NCBI GenBank assembly: GCA_036898135.1
Contig: CM072513.1
Span: 40,559,528-40,623,527 of the forward strand
Length of the DNA stretch: 64,000 bases
Reading direction: 5' to 3'
Source of the DNA: Oncomelania hupensis
Lineage: Eukaryota; Mollusca; Gastropoda; Littorinimorpha; Pomatiopsidae
Shown here: one piece after another, positions 35,208 to 47,276 of the stretch
Layout of the letters: each line of letters opens with the position of its first letter
Position numbering within the stretch: position 1 is the stretch's first letter
Translations under genes and position numbers: made by a program
Notes under the pieces: generated by a model
Databases searched by the model: none
The model's input: the letters and a program-made list of their open reading frames with translations, nothing else
Told to the model about the DNA's origin: nothing

Positions 35208-38200
35208 TTGTTGTTTTTCTTCTTCTTCTTCTTCTTCTTCTTCTTCTTCTTCTTCTTCTTCTTCTTCTTCTTCTTCTGCTTCTCAAATGACAGTGGTTTT
35301 AGCAGATGCGAACAAATATCTTCTGTTCTTCTTTGTAATGTGTAAAGTCTGGTCCCAAGCAACTGTCCAGTTTGATTCTTAATCATAGCCCAGCCCAGCC
35401 CAGCAGTTATTAGAAGTTACAATTTGTCTGGTAATAAAGTAATAAAGTAATGTGCTATGTTTGTTTTAATTTAATTTTACTCTGTAATGTGTATGTCATA
35501 CACAAATTTGAGAAAATAATATATATTTTTCAGAGATACATATCAGTATTGACTACTGTGTTTGTTTCTGCTATTTAATATTATTACAAGTTATCTTTGT
35601 GGTTTTCCACTGTTGCAGACTAAAGCTGGCTGTGTATACTGGGTGATACGACTAAAGGTGGACTTCTCTCGGATACCTGCCTACCTAGTGCAGGTAATCG
35701 CAATGGAAAGTGTGTCTTCCTCCCTAAAATGTTAAATACAATGAAGGATTTTTGTGCATTATTACAATTTCGCCATTTGTGCAGTTCTGCTTTATTTTCA
35801 CTTCCTGTTGCACAGTTGAATGCTGACCAGCTTCTCCAAACAATAGGGTCCAACTGACAGGATTATCTTTAGTAGGTCCAATATTATTTGACTTAATTGT
35901 AGTTATATTCCTTGGCTCTTCTTTACCTCAAACAGGCGCCCACTTGCAGCCTTAATCACATTGTCTGGCTCCAAGAGGACTGAGAACAATCCTGGGTGAC
36001 TGATAATGGGAGAGAATTGACCTAGTGACTGCTTGATGTATTATAGCTGGCACTCTCCCATCTAGGACATGAATGTCAGCACCTTTAAAGTCCATGAGAT
36101 GGAGTGTGGGTAAGAGGTGCTTGCCTGTGCAGGTAGTAGGTCATGTTGTTTGATTTTTTTTTTCATGTTTTTATTTTTGCTCTGAACTCCAGGCTGCCAG
36201 CCAGCTTCAAAGCTCTGCCTGTATGGTTATTGCTCAACATTCAATGGTCCCCCGTCCAAGTACTAACCATGTTCGACGTTGCTTAACATAAAACATTCTT
36301 AGTGTGTGGCCCAAGTGCTATGCTACTGTGCCAAATTATATAATATATGTGATGTATTCTTTTTTTTTTTTATTCAGGGTAATCCTGGAGAAAACCAAGC
36401 TATTTTGTGCCTCACGTACGCTTCTCCTGACAGCAACCAAGTCAAGCCTACACTGCATATATCACCCAGAGTGGAAAAGTAGGCTGACATCTTTATTAGA
36501 TTACATTGCAATTGCTTCTTTCAATTACCACTTGTTTCCATTGTTTTGTTTATTTAATTAGTACTTTTGGTGTTGATTATTTCATTTTGTGAGTGTGTAA
36601 ATTTGCGTTCCAGCGCATTCGGAGGCACAAGTAATTTGAGGATTCCACCATACACCAGTGGTGGGTTGCTGGGGGACTATGCGGCCTGTGTTGTACAACT
36701 TTTGGAAAACAAAGTAAGTGTCCTGAGTAAAGAATTCTTTTGTAAATGTAGTACAGGCTCAGAAAATAAAATTGTTTATAGTGTAATGCCTTTCCTAATA
36801 TACTATGTCCTAATGATGTCTAGCAGTGTAATATAGATGGATGTGTATGACGGGTCCTCTCATATCATTATGTCAGTTTATATTAAGGCAGTGCAATATT
36901 GGCTTCAGGTCTTAATTCTGAAATTTGTTGTAAATAAAGCACCAACCAAGTCTAGTCGCTGTTCAACATCGCAGGTAAAATTAGGTAAAAGCCCTCATGT
37001 TGTCATCATATGTGACCAATGATTATATTTTCTGACAGGTAAAGTCAGTGGTTCGTGGTTTTGAAAAGAGGAAAGAATACATTGCAGCCTTCATGAGTGT
37101 GTTTAGCAGGTAAGTAATTGTACATAGTTTCAAGCACTTAATAATGGATAAGAGTTCTTTCACATGATTTATGATACTGCGGATAAAAATAAAAAAGTAT
37201 TGCTTTAATCGTACTTGTCTTGCCCTGTGGATTCGGGCACTGAATTGAATAGACCCATTGTTTCCCCGCGTGTCGTAAGAGGCAACTAACAAGGGTGATG
37301 TTAGACAGCATCAGTGGGCGAAAGTCTTCTACACAGAAGTCACCGGCCAGGACGGAGGAACCTCATGTGTTCTGGTTCAATGACCGGCCACGTGCTTGGG
37401 GCCAAGGCGAGCCATTCTGTATTCGTGGATATCGGCTGTGACCAACAGCCTGGAGAGGATTGGGCCCTGCCAGGTCTTTTTTGCCCAAGACACACTGCAT
37501 GATGAAAACAACCATTCACTCCATACCGGATCGGTTGTCGCCCGGGTAAACAAGGACCGCGCTTTCCGTTGGCCACCAGGACGGAGGTGATAAGTGTGCT
37601 ACTGATGGACAACTTAGCAAGATCCACACGAGAAACAACATCGTCATAGGAACCTGGAATGTCAGGACCCTAACTGCGGATGGAAAATTAGAAAAACTGG
37701 CCCACAAGCTTGACCACTATTAATGGAATATTTTAGGTATCAGCTAACTGCACTGGAAAGGCATAGGTGAAACAATGACGGACAAAGGCCACAAGCTTTA
37801 TTTCAGCGGGAGAGATGACAGGCACGAGCACGGCATTGGATTCTTGGTCCACAAAGACATTCTAGCCACTGTCATGGGTTGCCGCCCAGTCTCCAGTAGA
37901 CTCATTAACATACGTCTGAGAGCAGCCCTTTTCAACATCGCCATCATCCAGGCCTATGCCCCAACATCAGACTATGACAACAGCGAAGTGGAGGATTTCT
38001 ATGAAAATCTACAGGCTGTCCTTGAGCAAGTGCCAAAGAAGGACATAATCATATTATGCAAGGCGACTGGAATGCCAAGGTTGGCCAAGATGCGCACCAC
38101 AACTGGGGAGACACATGTGGACCTCACTGCAACAACGAGACAAATGACATGGGTCTGAGACTCTTGGAGTTTGCCAGATACAACAATCTGATACTGGCAA

Positions 38201-41200
38201 ACACGCTTGGTCTCCGCAAAAAATCCAGATGTTGGACATGGCACAGTCCTGGCAGGGAGCATCACAACCAGATCGACTACATCATGGTCATGAAATGCTT
38301 CAGATCAAGCATCAACATTGGCAGGACAGGCACTTTTCCAGGAGCAGACATCGGAAGTGACCACACTCTCATGATGATGTCTTTCCGGCTCCACTTGAAG
38401 AGAGTAAACACAGCAAAGTGCACTAGACTGAAATTCGACCTGGACAAACTGCAAGACCCGGAGGTGGCAGAAATATTTCAAGTCACAATTGGAGGAAAAT
38501 TTGCACCACTGCTCATTTTGGGAGCTAGTGAAATAGATGTCAACACCATGACCACCACCTTCAACTCAGCTGCGACAGATGCCGCTACTGAGATTCTTGG
38601 CAAGCACTGGCCAAAGAAGAAGCCATGGATCACACCTGAACTTTTGGACCTGTGTGATAAACGAAGAGGGATGAAAAAGAAAAAAAAACACCTCACAGGG
38701 AGCTGATGCCTACCAAAAAATCAACAATGACATCCGAAAAGGCATGCGCTCGCAAAGGAGAATGGATAGAAGATCAATGCCAAGAAATAGAGAACAGCCT
38801 GAACAAGAACAACAGCAAGATGGCCTACCAGACTGTGAAGCGGCTGACAAGTGTTAAACAGCCCAAGGTCTCCACGATCCAAAGCAAGTCTGGCATATGC
38901 CTTACAGAAGAACAGGAAGTCTTGGACAGATGGTTAGAGTACTGCTCTGACCTTCACAACCACACACCAAACGGAGAACCATCAGTTCTAGCATGTCCCC
39001 AGAACAGAGAAGAAGAAGAAATCCTCTTAATTCTCCGAGAAGAAGTTGAGGCACCAGTGCAGTCGCTGAAGAAAGGGAAGTCAGCAGGAGTTGACAACTT
39101 CCCCGCCAAATTGCTTCAAGCAGGAGAAGCGATGATTGACGCCCTCACCATTATCTGTAACAAGATCTGGCAAAGTGGGGAGTGGCCTACACCACGGACC
39201 CAGTTGCTTGTCATCACTCTTCCCAAAAAAGGTAACCTTCAGGAGTGTGAAAATTACCGCACCATCAACCTCATCAGCCATCCCAACAAAGTCCTCCTGA
39301 AAATAATACTCAACAGGTTGAAACCCCAAGCAGAACAAATCATAGCTGAAGAATAAGCAGGATTCAGGGCAGGGCGAAGTACCACTGAACAGATTTTCAA
39401 CCTCAGAATAATCTGCGAGAAATACCTACAGCACCAACAACATCTATATCATGTGTTCGTAGACTTCAAGAAGGCGTTTGATCGAGTCTGGCATGCAACT
39501 CTGTGGGCAACCATGAGAGTGTACATCAGCCCTAAAATTATTGAAGTCATCAAAAGCCTGTATGACAAGGTTACCAATGCAGTCCTCCATAACAGCGCCA
39601 TCAGAAACTGGTTCAGAACAACAATCGGTGTGCGTCAAGGATGCCTAGTCTTTCCAACACTCTTCAACCTTCCTAGAGCGCATCATGTCAGATGCCCTTG
39701 CAGATCATGAAGGCACAGTCAGCATAGGGGGTAGAGCAATCCCCAAGCTTAGTTTTGCAGATGACATTGGTGTATTGGCTGGAGAGGAACAAGAACTTGA
39801 ACAGCTGGTACAGAGACTTGACACAACCGCCAGAGCCTTTGGAATGGAAATAAGTGCAGAGAAGACCAAAATGATGACCATCAACACCAATGGCATCAAC
39901 ACAAACATCAAAGTCCAAAGCCAATCCCTCAACACAGTGCATAGCTTCAAATATTTAGGAGCCATTGTATCAGACAATGGGTCCCGACAGGAAGTCCTCT
40001 CCAGGATCGCACAAACAACTGCTGCCCTGACAAGGTTGAAGCCCATTTGGAAAGACAGGACCATCAGTCTACATTCCAAGGTAAGGCTGCTGCACTCCCT
40101 TGTCATCTCCATCTTCCTATATGTTTGCGAAACATGGACCCTCACAGCAGATCTCCATGTACAACGAAGAATACAAAGCATGGAGATGAGATGCTACAGA
40201 AGACTTCTGTGCATTTCCTATACCCAGCACATCACCAACGACGAAAGTCCAACAGACCGTCACACAAGCCATTGGACAACACAATAACCTGCTCACAGTG
40301 GTGAAGAAACGGAACTCCGATGGTATGGCCACGTCACCAGATCATCAGGCCTTGCAAAGACCATCCTGCAATGCACAGTGCAAGGAGGTAGAAGAAGGGG
40401 GAGACCGAAAAAGAGGTGGGAGGACAACATTCGAGAATGGACTAGCTTGACACTGAGCGAAGCCATCAGGGTTGCTGAGGACATAGAAAGATGGAGTATG
40501 CAGGTTAAACGATCATCTATGGTGCCCCAACGACCTCAGAGTTATAGGATAGGATAGGATAATCGTACTTAAAGTAATATTTATGATGAAATGCTAATTA
40601 AATGTGCTAACAGATTTCTAGTGCATCTAAACACTGAACATGGTAAATTTTGAGCTAACATGTTAGACATTCTGTTGTGTGAATTTACTTTTTATTCACA
40701 TTAAGTATAGACCACCTACCGTTTTGTGGTTGGAGGAGGGGAGGGGGGTAGTGGTGAAGCTGGTTTTTTCTTTTGAATTTAATTTGACAATGGCTGCTTT
40801 GCTTTCCAGCCACATCATTGAGTATGATCTGCAGACATTCTCCTACATCTCATTCCTGTTTGAGTGGAATGACTTCTTCTTTACCTTCACAGGTTTGTAA
40901 AACATCCTTCATGTTGTGTTACACCATTGTCAGTAGATAAATGCTGTGCCCAATATGAGTAGTATGTATTTTATCTTATTTGTTGGTTGAAGAAAACAAG
41001 AAGAAAGCAGTCTACGATCCAAGCATAAGAAGTATTCATGGAAGAATCATTTCCTCTCAAATGCAAAGTCTGTCTAATACTTTTAGGTCAAACAAATGTA
41101 TTTGCTTTGGATCAAGGGCAGCCCAAACTTGACTCATTGCATATGACCTAATGAATTAGGATGTCGTATATTTGAAGGAACTATGCTACAGAAATGTAAA

Positions 41201-42767
41201 TCGACATTATCATCATTTTTCATTTAAGTTGTTTTCACTTATTTAAATTACTCCATTGATCTTAAAGAAGAAGAAAAGAGGAAGAAGAAATGTGTGTACT
41301 CTCAGCACATTAACAAGAAGGCAGGAGGTTTAAGAGTCTAGGGTGATGATGATAATGATGATGTCCATTTATAATGCGCATTTCTCCATCTATTGTTAAA
41401 TGCTCAGTATGCTGTCCGATAGAGGATCTAACATGAGCCGCTTGAGGAAGCCAGCTAAACCATACTATACTATACTACACTATTCTATACTATACTTTAC
41501 TGTACTATACTATACTATACTATACTATACTATACTATACTATACTATACTATACTAATACTATACTATACTCCACAGTACCTTACCTTACCATACCATA
41601 TGATCCTATGCTATGTTATTCTATGCTCTGCTATGCTATGCTATACTGTTCTATTATTTTAATCTCATACATTCTTTACTTTCAGTAGAAGTGTATTAAT
41701 AGTTTTATCTCATGCTTTCTTTACTTTCAGTGGAACTGCCAGTATATTTTCCACAAGAGACTCCAAAGTTCATTTTCCAGTCAGTGTACCATGAAGTGAA
41801 AGGTCAGCCGTACAGCCAGACGTTGGACAACTTCCCGTACAGTCCTCGATGGGGTGCCAGTGAAATGGCTACACGTGCCAAGTAAGTGTTGATTTGTTGA
41901 TTTCAGAAATATTTTGTGAAACAGAACTTGCATGTATTATATTGCAGTCAGGTTACCTTGGATTGAAAGGTCACAGGGTCATCAAATGTTAGTTTAAAAA
42001 AAAGAAAAAAAGAAGATAATTTTTAACAAAATGTCACTTTTTTTTTAATAGGTTATTAATATTGAACTAATGATTCTTTGATGCATGATAGATATCAATG
42101 AGACACACATACTATACAAATTTGATCAACCTCACTCCAAGGTCAAGGTCACTGAAGCTGTCCAAAGTCGGTTAGTATAGGTGCTTTGAAGTGAACTTGA
42201 CCCTAAACTATGAGAGATATTGTCCGTTTTTGCAATGATCTTTAAGGTCGAGTTCATTTTAGGCCTTGCAAAAACATACAAAAAATAGGTAATTGTACAG
42301 TGGAATGGCTGTTTATTTAACTCATAGTATGCAGCAACATTGGGTTATTTGATCAGATAAGCATGAGAGGTCACATAAGAGTAAAGGTAATCCCAAGGTC
42401 AAGGTCATCCCACGGTCACAGTTTTCTTGGCATAATAAAACTTGCTGTCTTGCCGTGTACGCCCACAATCAGTAGTTTATTTGATAGTACATGAGTGTAT
42501 TTGGAGCCAGAGATCAAGGTCATCTCAAGTTCAAGATCATAGAAAGATCAAAGTTGGTATTTGCATTTTAATGCCACTGTTTAATTTTTTTTTTTTCATG
42601 TTAAAGATTGTGAGTTCTATAAGAGCATGAGTCATATGGGTTTTGCCCTTCTAGTTGTTTTATTTTTTCATACAATATAATTATTTTTAATGCGATGTTG
42701 CAGGGCATTTATCTTAGATTACATCAGCAAATTCCAGAGAGCGTCAGTGTTGGCAAAACAGAAATGA
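32579..42767 (+). CDS. BABAM2: BABAM2 (BRE/BRCC45), BRISC and BRCA1-A complex subunit
   Basis: Twelve exons: 32579-32712, 32941-32965, 33711-33765, 34509-34606, 34956-35147, 35619-35693, 36378-36478, 36614-36713, 37039-37109, 40810-40892, 41731-41881, 42704-42767. All introns are GT-AG, every phase matches and the total is 1149 nt (382 aa; human is 383). Diagnostic segments are 'RFKLSIPYAGQNLTW', 'PPDFIFGLYDEDFLP', 'LISPRV'-type 'LHISPRVEK', 'GFEKRKEYIAAFMS', 'FIFQSVYHE' and 'YPYSPRW'-type 'NFPYSPRWGASEMA'. The family has two ubiquitin-E2-like (UEV) folds without a catalytic Cys and scaffolds BRCC36, Abraxas and BABAM1 in K63-deubiquitinase complexes. The exon 3 acceptor at 33711 follows from phase; acceptors at 33674 or 33690 would break the frame. 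A sense-strand RTE occupies intron 9. Confidence 0.96.
33231..33536 (-). pseudogene. CR1/jockey-like LINE C-terminal fragment in BABAM2 intron 2
   Basis: 'LEPLQQRRHIDKVTMMYRIM' followed by 'KHSFFPSATTLWNSLSAESA' is the usual extreme C-terminus of CR1/L2/jockey-type LINE reverse transcriptases. It is antisense to the host gene and lacks the catalytic domain. Confidence 0.82.
34626..34760. repeat. (ATC)n-(TTC)n array in BABAM2 intron 4
   Basis: The array begins 20 bases after the exon 4 donor (34607). The His/Ser-run frames through it are artefacts. Confidence 0.95.
35163..35277. repeat. (TTG)n-(TTC)n array in BABAM2 intron 5
   Basis: The array begins 16 bases after the exon 5 donor (35148). 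It is compositionally similar to the array in the previous intron. Confidence 0.95.
35930..36120 (-). repeat. SINE fragment in BABAM2 intron 6
   Basis: It matches, with divergence, the central part of the SINE at 59391-59828: 'cacctttaaagtccatgaga' against 'gatctttaaagtccgttatg', and 'ggcactctcccatctaggac' against 'ggcactcacccgtctacgac'. Both ends are missing. Confidence 0.65.
37217..40560 (+). mobile_element. Full-length RTE-clade LINE, copy 2, in BABAM2 intron 9
   Basis: It is collinear with copy 1 from 5' edge to GGATA tail and is flanked by AATCGTACTT at 37207-37216 and 40561-40570, a 10-bp target duplication. The coding region is decayed: TAA stops near 37721 and 37745 in the endonuclease, an insertion near 38050, frame changes near 38700, 39530, 39670 and 40250, and a TAA at 39354. 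RT motifs such as 'VDFKKAFDRVWH' and 'LSFADDIGVLAG' remain readable. It is in the same orientation as the host gene and older than copy 1 by lesion count. Confidence 0.93.
41352..41575. repeat. SINE fragment followed by (ACTAT)n array in BABAM2 intron 10
   Basis: 41352-41455 resembles the tail-proximal SINE segment ('agaggatctaacatgagccg' against 'caggatctagctcaaaccgc' at 59453). It is followed by a pentanucleotide ACTAT array at 41461-41575. Confidence 0.7.
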
Positions 42768-42876
42768 AAACGGTGGAATTGAACAATTCAGTTCAGGACT
42801 TCTTATAGTCAATAGACCTTTTATTTGTCCATAAGACCACAATGAAAATGTTATTCCCGGTTGTACAAAACCAAAG

Positions 42877-42882
42877 AATAAA
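42877..42882 (+). promoter_or_regulatory. Candidate BABAM2 polyadenylation signal
   Basis: AATAAA lies 110 bp after the BABAM2 stop codon, overlapping a second near-match. No cDNA evidence is available. Confidence 0.45.
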
Positions 42883-42999
42883 AATAAAAACAGTCATAAT
42901 AATCGTCATGATGGTCGATCTGGCTGCTCGCAACAAGGGGGTGGAATTGACAGGATTATCTCCCATCCAGATGTTGCTCAACATTGGTCATCTTAGCTG

Positions 43000-44451
43000 G
43001 AGTTATGCCCCTTCGCTCCAGTTTACATCCCACAGCATCCACATTGGAGTCCAACTTTGACAGGATTATCTCCCATCCAAAAAATTTTACTCACTGATGT
43101 AGAATCGTCGACAAATCAACCTTAAAAAAAGATAATACACTTCAATGCTTGGCAAAGGTGGAGAATAAATACTATATTTGGTACTATACTTGTTGCCAAA
43201 TAGAAGTACGCTTCAATAAGAGGCATCAAGGTGTTACTTCACTCAAATCGTTTCAAAGATTCTTAATGGTTCGGCTGTAACAGTTCAATTTTGCAGTAAT
43301 CTTGCTGTGCTAGTATGATAAAGCAGGTATAGCAAACATGACCAAGAAACCGTGTTGATTTTATGTTTGGTGGAATTAAATACCAACCATTGGGACTGAA
43401 TACCTCTGTGCTGACTTGTACAAAAATCACACTGAGGTTAGATGTGATAGAATATGTTATATATTGTAATTTTACATTCAAGCTGCGTTAAGTACTGAAG
43501 ATGAAGAAGAAGTAGTGAACTGTTTATGGTGGCTTTGTTGATATTATGCGTTTAGTGAGTGAAACGTCATTGTATCAATCGAGTTGGACATATCTCATAT
43601 TCCACTCCAAGATGCCAATGACATTTATGTATCGATTTCATCAAATCAGAATATTAAAAGGGAAATTTGGGAAAACAACAAAGTTGATCATAGGCCTAAG
43701 TCGAAGACCACTTCCAGGGCCAGACCTAAGTTTTTCAAGAAGGGTGGGCCCAAACTTGTTATTGGGTTAAGCGATGGCGCAAAGCGTCAAGCCTTCTAGG
43801 GAGTCCGGGGGCATGCTCTCCCCCTCTCCCCCTTTCTCCCCCAGAAATTTTTATTTTCAAGGATTGAAGATGGTGCAATCTGGTGCTATCTGAACCTTGA
43901 AAAAGGGATCTTACAAAAGTGAATAAAAACTGCAGTGTTTTAATTTAAAAACACTAAATAAATGAATAAATAAATTAATAAACAATTAAATAATTCGGAA
44001 CCTCTTTTGCAACAAAAGCAGTGAATAATTTTTTTTTTCTTTTTGGGGGGTAGGGGGTCCGGCATTGGGTTTGGCAGGCATTACACATGCGAAAGGCACA
44101 CTGAGAAAAGTTGTTCATTGCAACTGATAATACATTTGGAAGACATTATTCGTAGCTTAAAAAAAAAGATTCATTATGCTTAGTATAATTTAATAATGGT
44201 GATGGCGATAACAGTCAAGTGTTTTAATGATCTCAATAATAAGGAGAAAGGGTTAGGAAAGGGATGAGCAACATTAATAAATTATGCAACACAAAACAAA
44301 ACCTACAGTACTCACAATTTTTGCGCTTTTTTGAAGCACACCTCAAACACATCAGAAGCTGGCAACTTCTACACTCACATAAATGTTCCATTTCCAAGCA
44401 AAATTTGCAGACACAAGGGCTAATGGTTAGACATAGAGCTAGACATCTTAT
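43000..44451. other. Intergenic; GC-rich stretch with hAT-like flavour
   Basis: No exon recognised. 43700-43850 ('gtccgggggcatgctctccc') and 44040-44070 ('tagggggtccggcattggg') may belong to the 3' region of the leftward hAT-like element that follows. I could not find matching termini. Confidence 0.4.
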
Positions 44452-46714
44452 TTATGTCAAGAGATCGTCTGTTTTCAATGCCATCCTTGTTCGATACTTT
44501 CTGGCAAAGACATTTACCACTTGTTGCACATCAACTGGCCTGTCTCTGTGGATGCGCATCAGTGCTAGCCCACTTAATTGATCTTGATCAATGGAGGAAC
44601 GTAGACATGTCTTCAGAGATTTTAGTCTGGAAATCATTCTTTCACACTCTGCTGTGGTGATTTGCAGGGTGCACAGCAGTTTTAGCTGGATGTGGATATT
44701 TTGAAACATGTCACTGTCACATAACTTCAATACTGCTATGGTCATTTGTGGCGTTTCAGAGTTGGAATTGTGCCATTTGTTCACTCAACGATTCCACTCA
44801 GCAAGGATGTCATGGCTGCTAGGCATATCAACCTGCCACAGTTTAGCCAGGTCTGCGACACCTGCTGGAACAGTATTGAATCCAGGGTGCGTTGATTTCA
44901 GTAAAGCTGACGGCACTAAGATCAGCCCGTTTGCTGCAACTTCAGCTTAGCCAAATCTTTTGAAGTTGGAGCAGAAGAAATCTATAAAGGGGATAGCCAC
45001 AGATAGTCGGTAGTACAGTACTGCTTTGGTGTGTCAGCGGTTGGATTGTCTCTCAAGGTCTGCCTGTTGCCCTGTCGGGGGACTTCGAGGGCAACTCCAG
45101 CCTCTGCAGCAAAGTCTGTGGCTTGTCGAAACCAGTCCTCAAGTGTGGCATCCATGGAATTTCGCAAGCCTGCAAACAGGAGATCACATTCCGTATCTCA
45201 TGATATGCACTTGTGATGTCATTCTCTTTCTTCTGCAACTGCACAGTGGGACACTTAATGTATGCCAAGCCATTCTTTGCAGTTACTAGCGCAACAATGA
45301 AACTGCTGCTTTGAAGGCTCTTGAGTAGGCCCGATGATCGAGTTAAAGTGTCTGTGTCCCAGCTGCCTAGTCCTTCAGCCACCATCTGACCGAGGCAGTC
45401 GCATACACTGCTGTGCATTTCATGGAAAGTTTCAAGTGCCGTCAGCCGCTCCATTCACTTTGTTCTATACAGATCTACCAGCTTCTTCTTTTTTATGTCA
45501 TTTGAATTGCTGCTCAAGACCTCTTCAAGTTTTTGTTTTGTTTGGAGAAGAAGAGAAGAAAAGGGATATTTCCTCTAAGTCACTGAACATGCTCATAATC
45601 TGGGATACACTGCACGCTTTTATGATGCAAAGATTCAGGCAGTGGCTGGCGCAATGGATGTACAATGCCTTGTCATTGATCTCTCGTATGCGGACCTGCA
45701 CCCCTTGAAATCTGCCCGCCATGTTAGCTGCGCCATCATACCTTTGTCCTCTGAGATCCTTTTGGTCTAAACTCCAATTGTCTAGACACTGGAGTATGTT
45801 GTTTGCGATTGCTTCCCCTGTTGTGACACTAAACAAAACACAAGAATTCTTCCCTGACGTTAAAGTCAGAATCTTAAAATCTTAAGACGATGGACAACTG
45901 CTCCCAGTTGCTGACATCAGTGACTTCAACCGCCAGAACAGTGAAGTACTTTGCTTGGTGGACCTCGTCAAGCAGATTCGCTGTGATTTGATCAGCAATT
46001 ATGTCAATTATTCGTGTTTGGGTGGTGTTTGAGAGGTAGGTAGTTCGAGGGTCGCACGTCTTTAAATGTTCGCCGAGACATTCGTTACCTGCCTTGATGC
46101 GAAATTCAAGCAGTGTGTTGAAGTTGCTCGCGTTCTCTTCCTCTAATTCCCCTCATCTCTGGAGCCCCTCATTCCAAACCCTTGCCGTCCGCACAACAAA
46201 ACAGTCTCAGCAATGCTTGCAAGAATCTTGTGGTTGAATTCAACCCTTTCCGCAGCTTGAGTATCAAGCAAACTGATCACGCTTGTTGGCTTACTTATTG
46301 TTTGAAGAAAATTCTCACTCCGTTCCAGTGCCTCTTGGTGATATTTACAAGCAGAATATTCTTTAAACTTTTCTAGTACTTTCTTCCAGTGTTTGAAGGG
46401 ACAAGACATAAACTGTCCAGGCTAGTAGGGATGCTTCCTGAAGTAATAAAGAACACGCAGTGTTTGCAGTACAACCCATCTTCTGCGGGAGAATAAGCTA
46501 GCCATGGATAGGCTTTCAGCCACCTGCCTTGACGACGTCGTGAATGTCCTGACTGTGTTGTAATAGGAAACTGATAATTCTCCGAAGGGGTCCAATGTTC
46601 AGTGAGGAGAGAGAACTTGTCGTTGTCATTCAAAGTCGACAGTATCTCATCACCAACGCACTTTTCAAAGTCCGGTCGGGTTCCGTATAATAATCTACAA
46701 ATTAACCTAAACAT
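44452..46714 (-). pseudogene. hAT-family transposase (ZMYM1/DUF4371 type), decayed
   Basis: Minus-strand pieces follow the usual order. A TTF-type zinc finger comes first ('LLTEHWTPSENYQFP', 'WLAYSPAEDGLYCKHCVFF', 46714-46373), then 'HWKKVLEKFKEYSACKYHQE'. The DUF4371/catalytic region reads 'QAKYFTVLAVEVTDVSNWEQ' and 'LRGQRYDGAANMAGRFQGVQ', then 'YIHCASHCLNLCI'. The C-terminal hAT dimerisation region reads 'RMISRLKSLKTCLRSSIDQ' and 'LSGLALMRIHRDRPVDV'. There are at least four frame breaks. 'LAVEVTD' has Val where the family normally has Asp. No functional protein is expected. Confidence 0.85.
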
Positions 46715-46728
46715 TCTTCAGTGTATTT

Positions 46729-46777
46729 CTTCTTCTTCTTCTTCTTCTTCTTCTTCTTCTTCTTCTTCTTCTTCTTC
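46729..46777. repeat. (CTT)n microsatellite
   Basis: About 50 bp of CTT repeats at the 5' edge of the hAT-like frame. Confidence 0.95.
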
Positions 46778-46879
46778 ATTGTTGTTGTTGCCTTTAATAG
46801 TTTGAACAGAAGTTTGAAATATATTTTTAAAACCCACTAATTATTGAATAACTCAATGAATGGAAATAACAACTACTTA

Positions 46880-47030
46880 TATTTAGACTCCGTTGTAGTT
46901 TGTCTAGCAGCAATGGAAGTTTTCTGGGGAGCAGCTGAAGTAGACAACTGAGAGAAGACAGACGTGAAGGGTTGAGAAGTGTCTGACGTGCAGGGCCTGG
47001 GCACACTACTGGAAGTAGGACTGTCGCCTG
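46880..47030 (-). CDS. Possible exon, Ser/Thr/Pro-rich
   Basis: On the minus strand an acceptor ('ctgtacag', 47031) is followed by an open frame 'STSAAPQKTSIAARQTTTES' that ends at a stop near 46876. It may be a 5' exon of the decayed hAT gene or spurious. No domain is recognised. Confidence 0.25.
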
Positions 47031-47276
47031 TACAGAGAACATTCAGGGATATGTTATGTGTGTGTATGACACTGTAGTGACTGTGTACTGAGAACATAAA
47101 TAGATCATGCTAAGTTTTTGAACAGAAGAAACAAACAAAAGTTAATGATAATTCAATTTCTACTGATAATTCGGTGAATATAATAATGAAGGGAGTGGGT
47201 GGCGAGAAAAAGTAGGGTGCGGGTGGGGGTAGTCAGTAGGAGGGGAAGAAGCAGAAGACATATTAGGAAATATAAT

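Noticed and set aside
35930..36120. Extra BABAM2 exon in intron 6
   Set aside because: The segment aligns to a SINE elsewhere in the window, and the flanking exons already join in phase.
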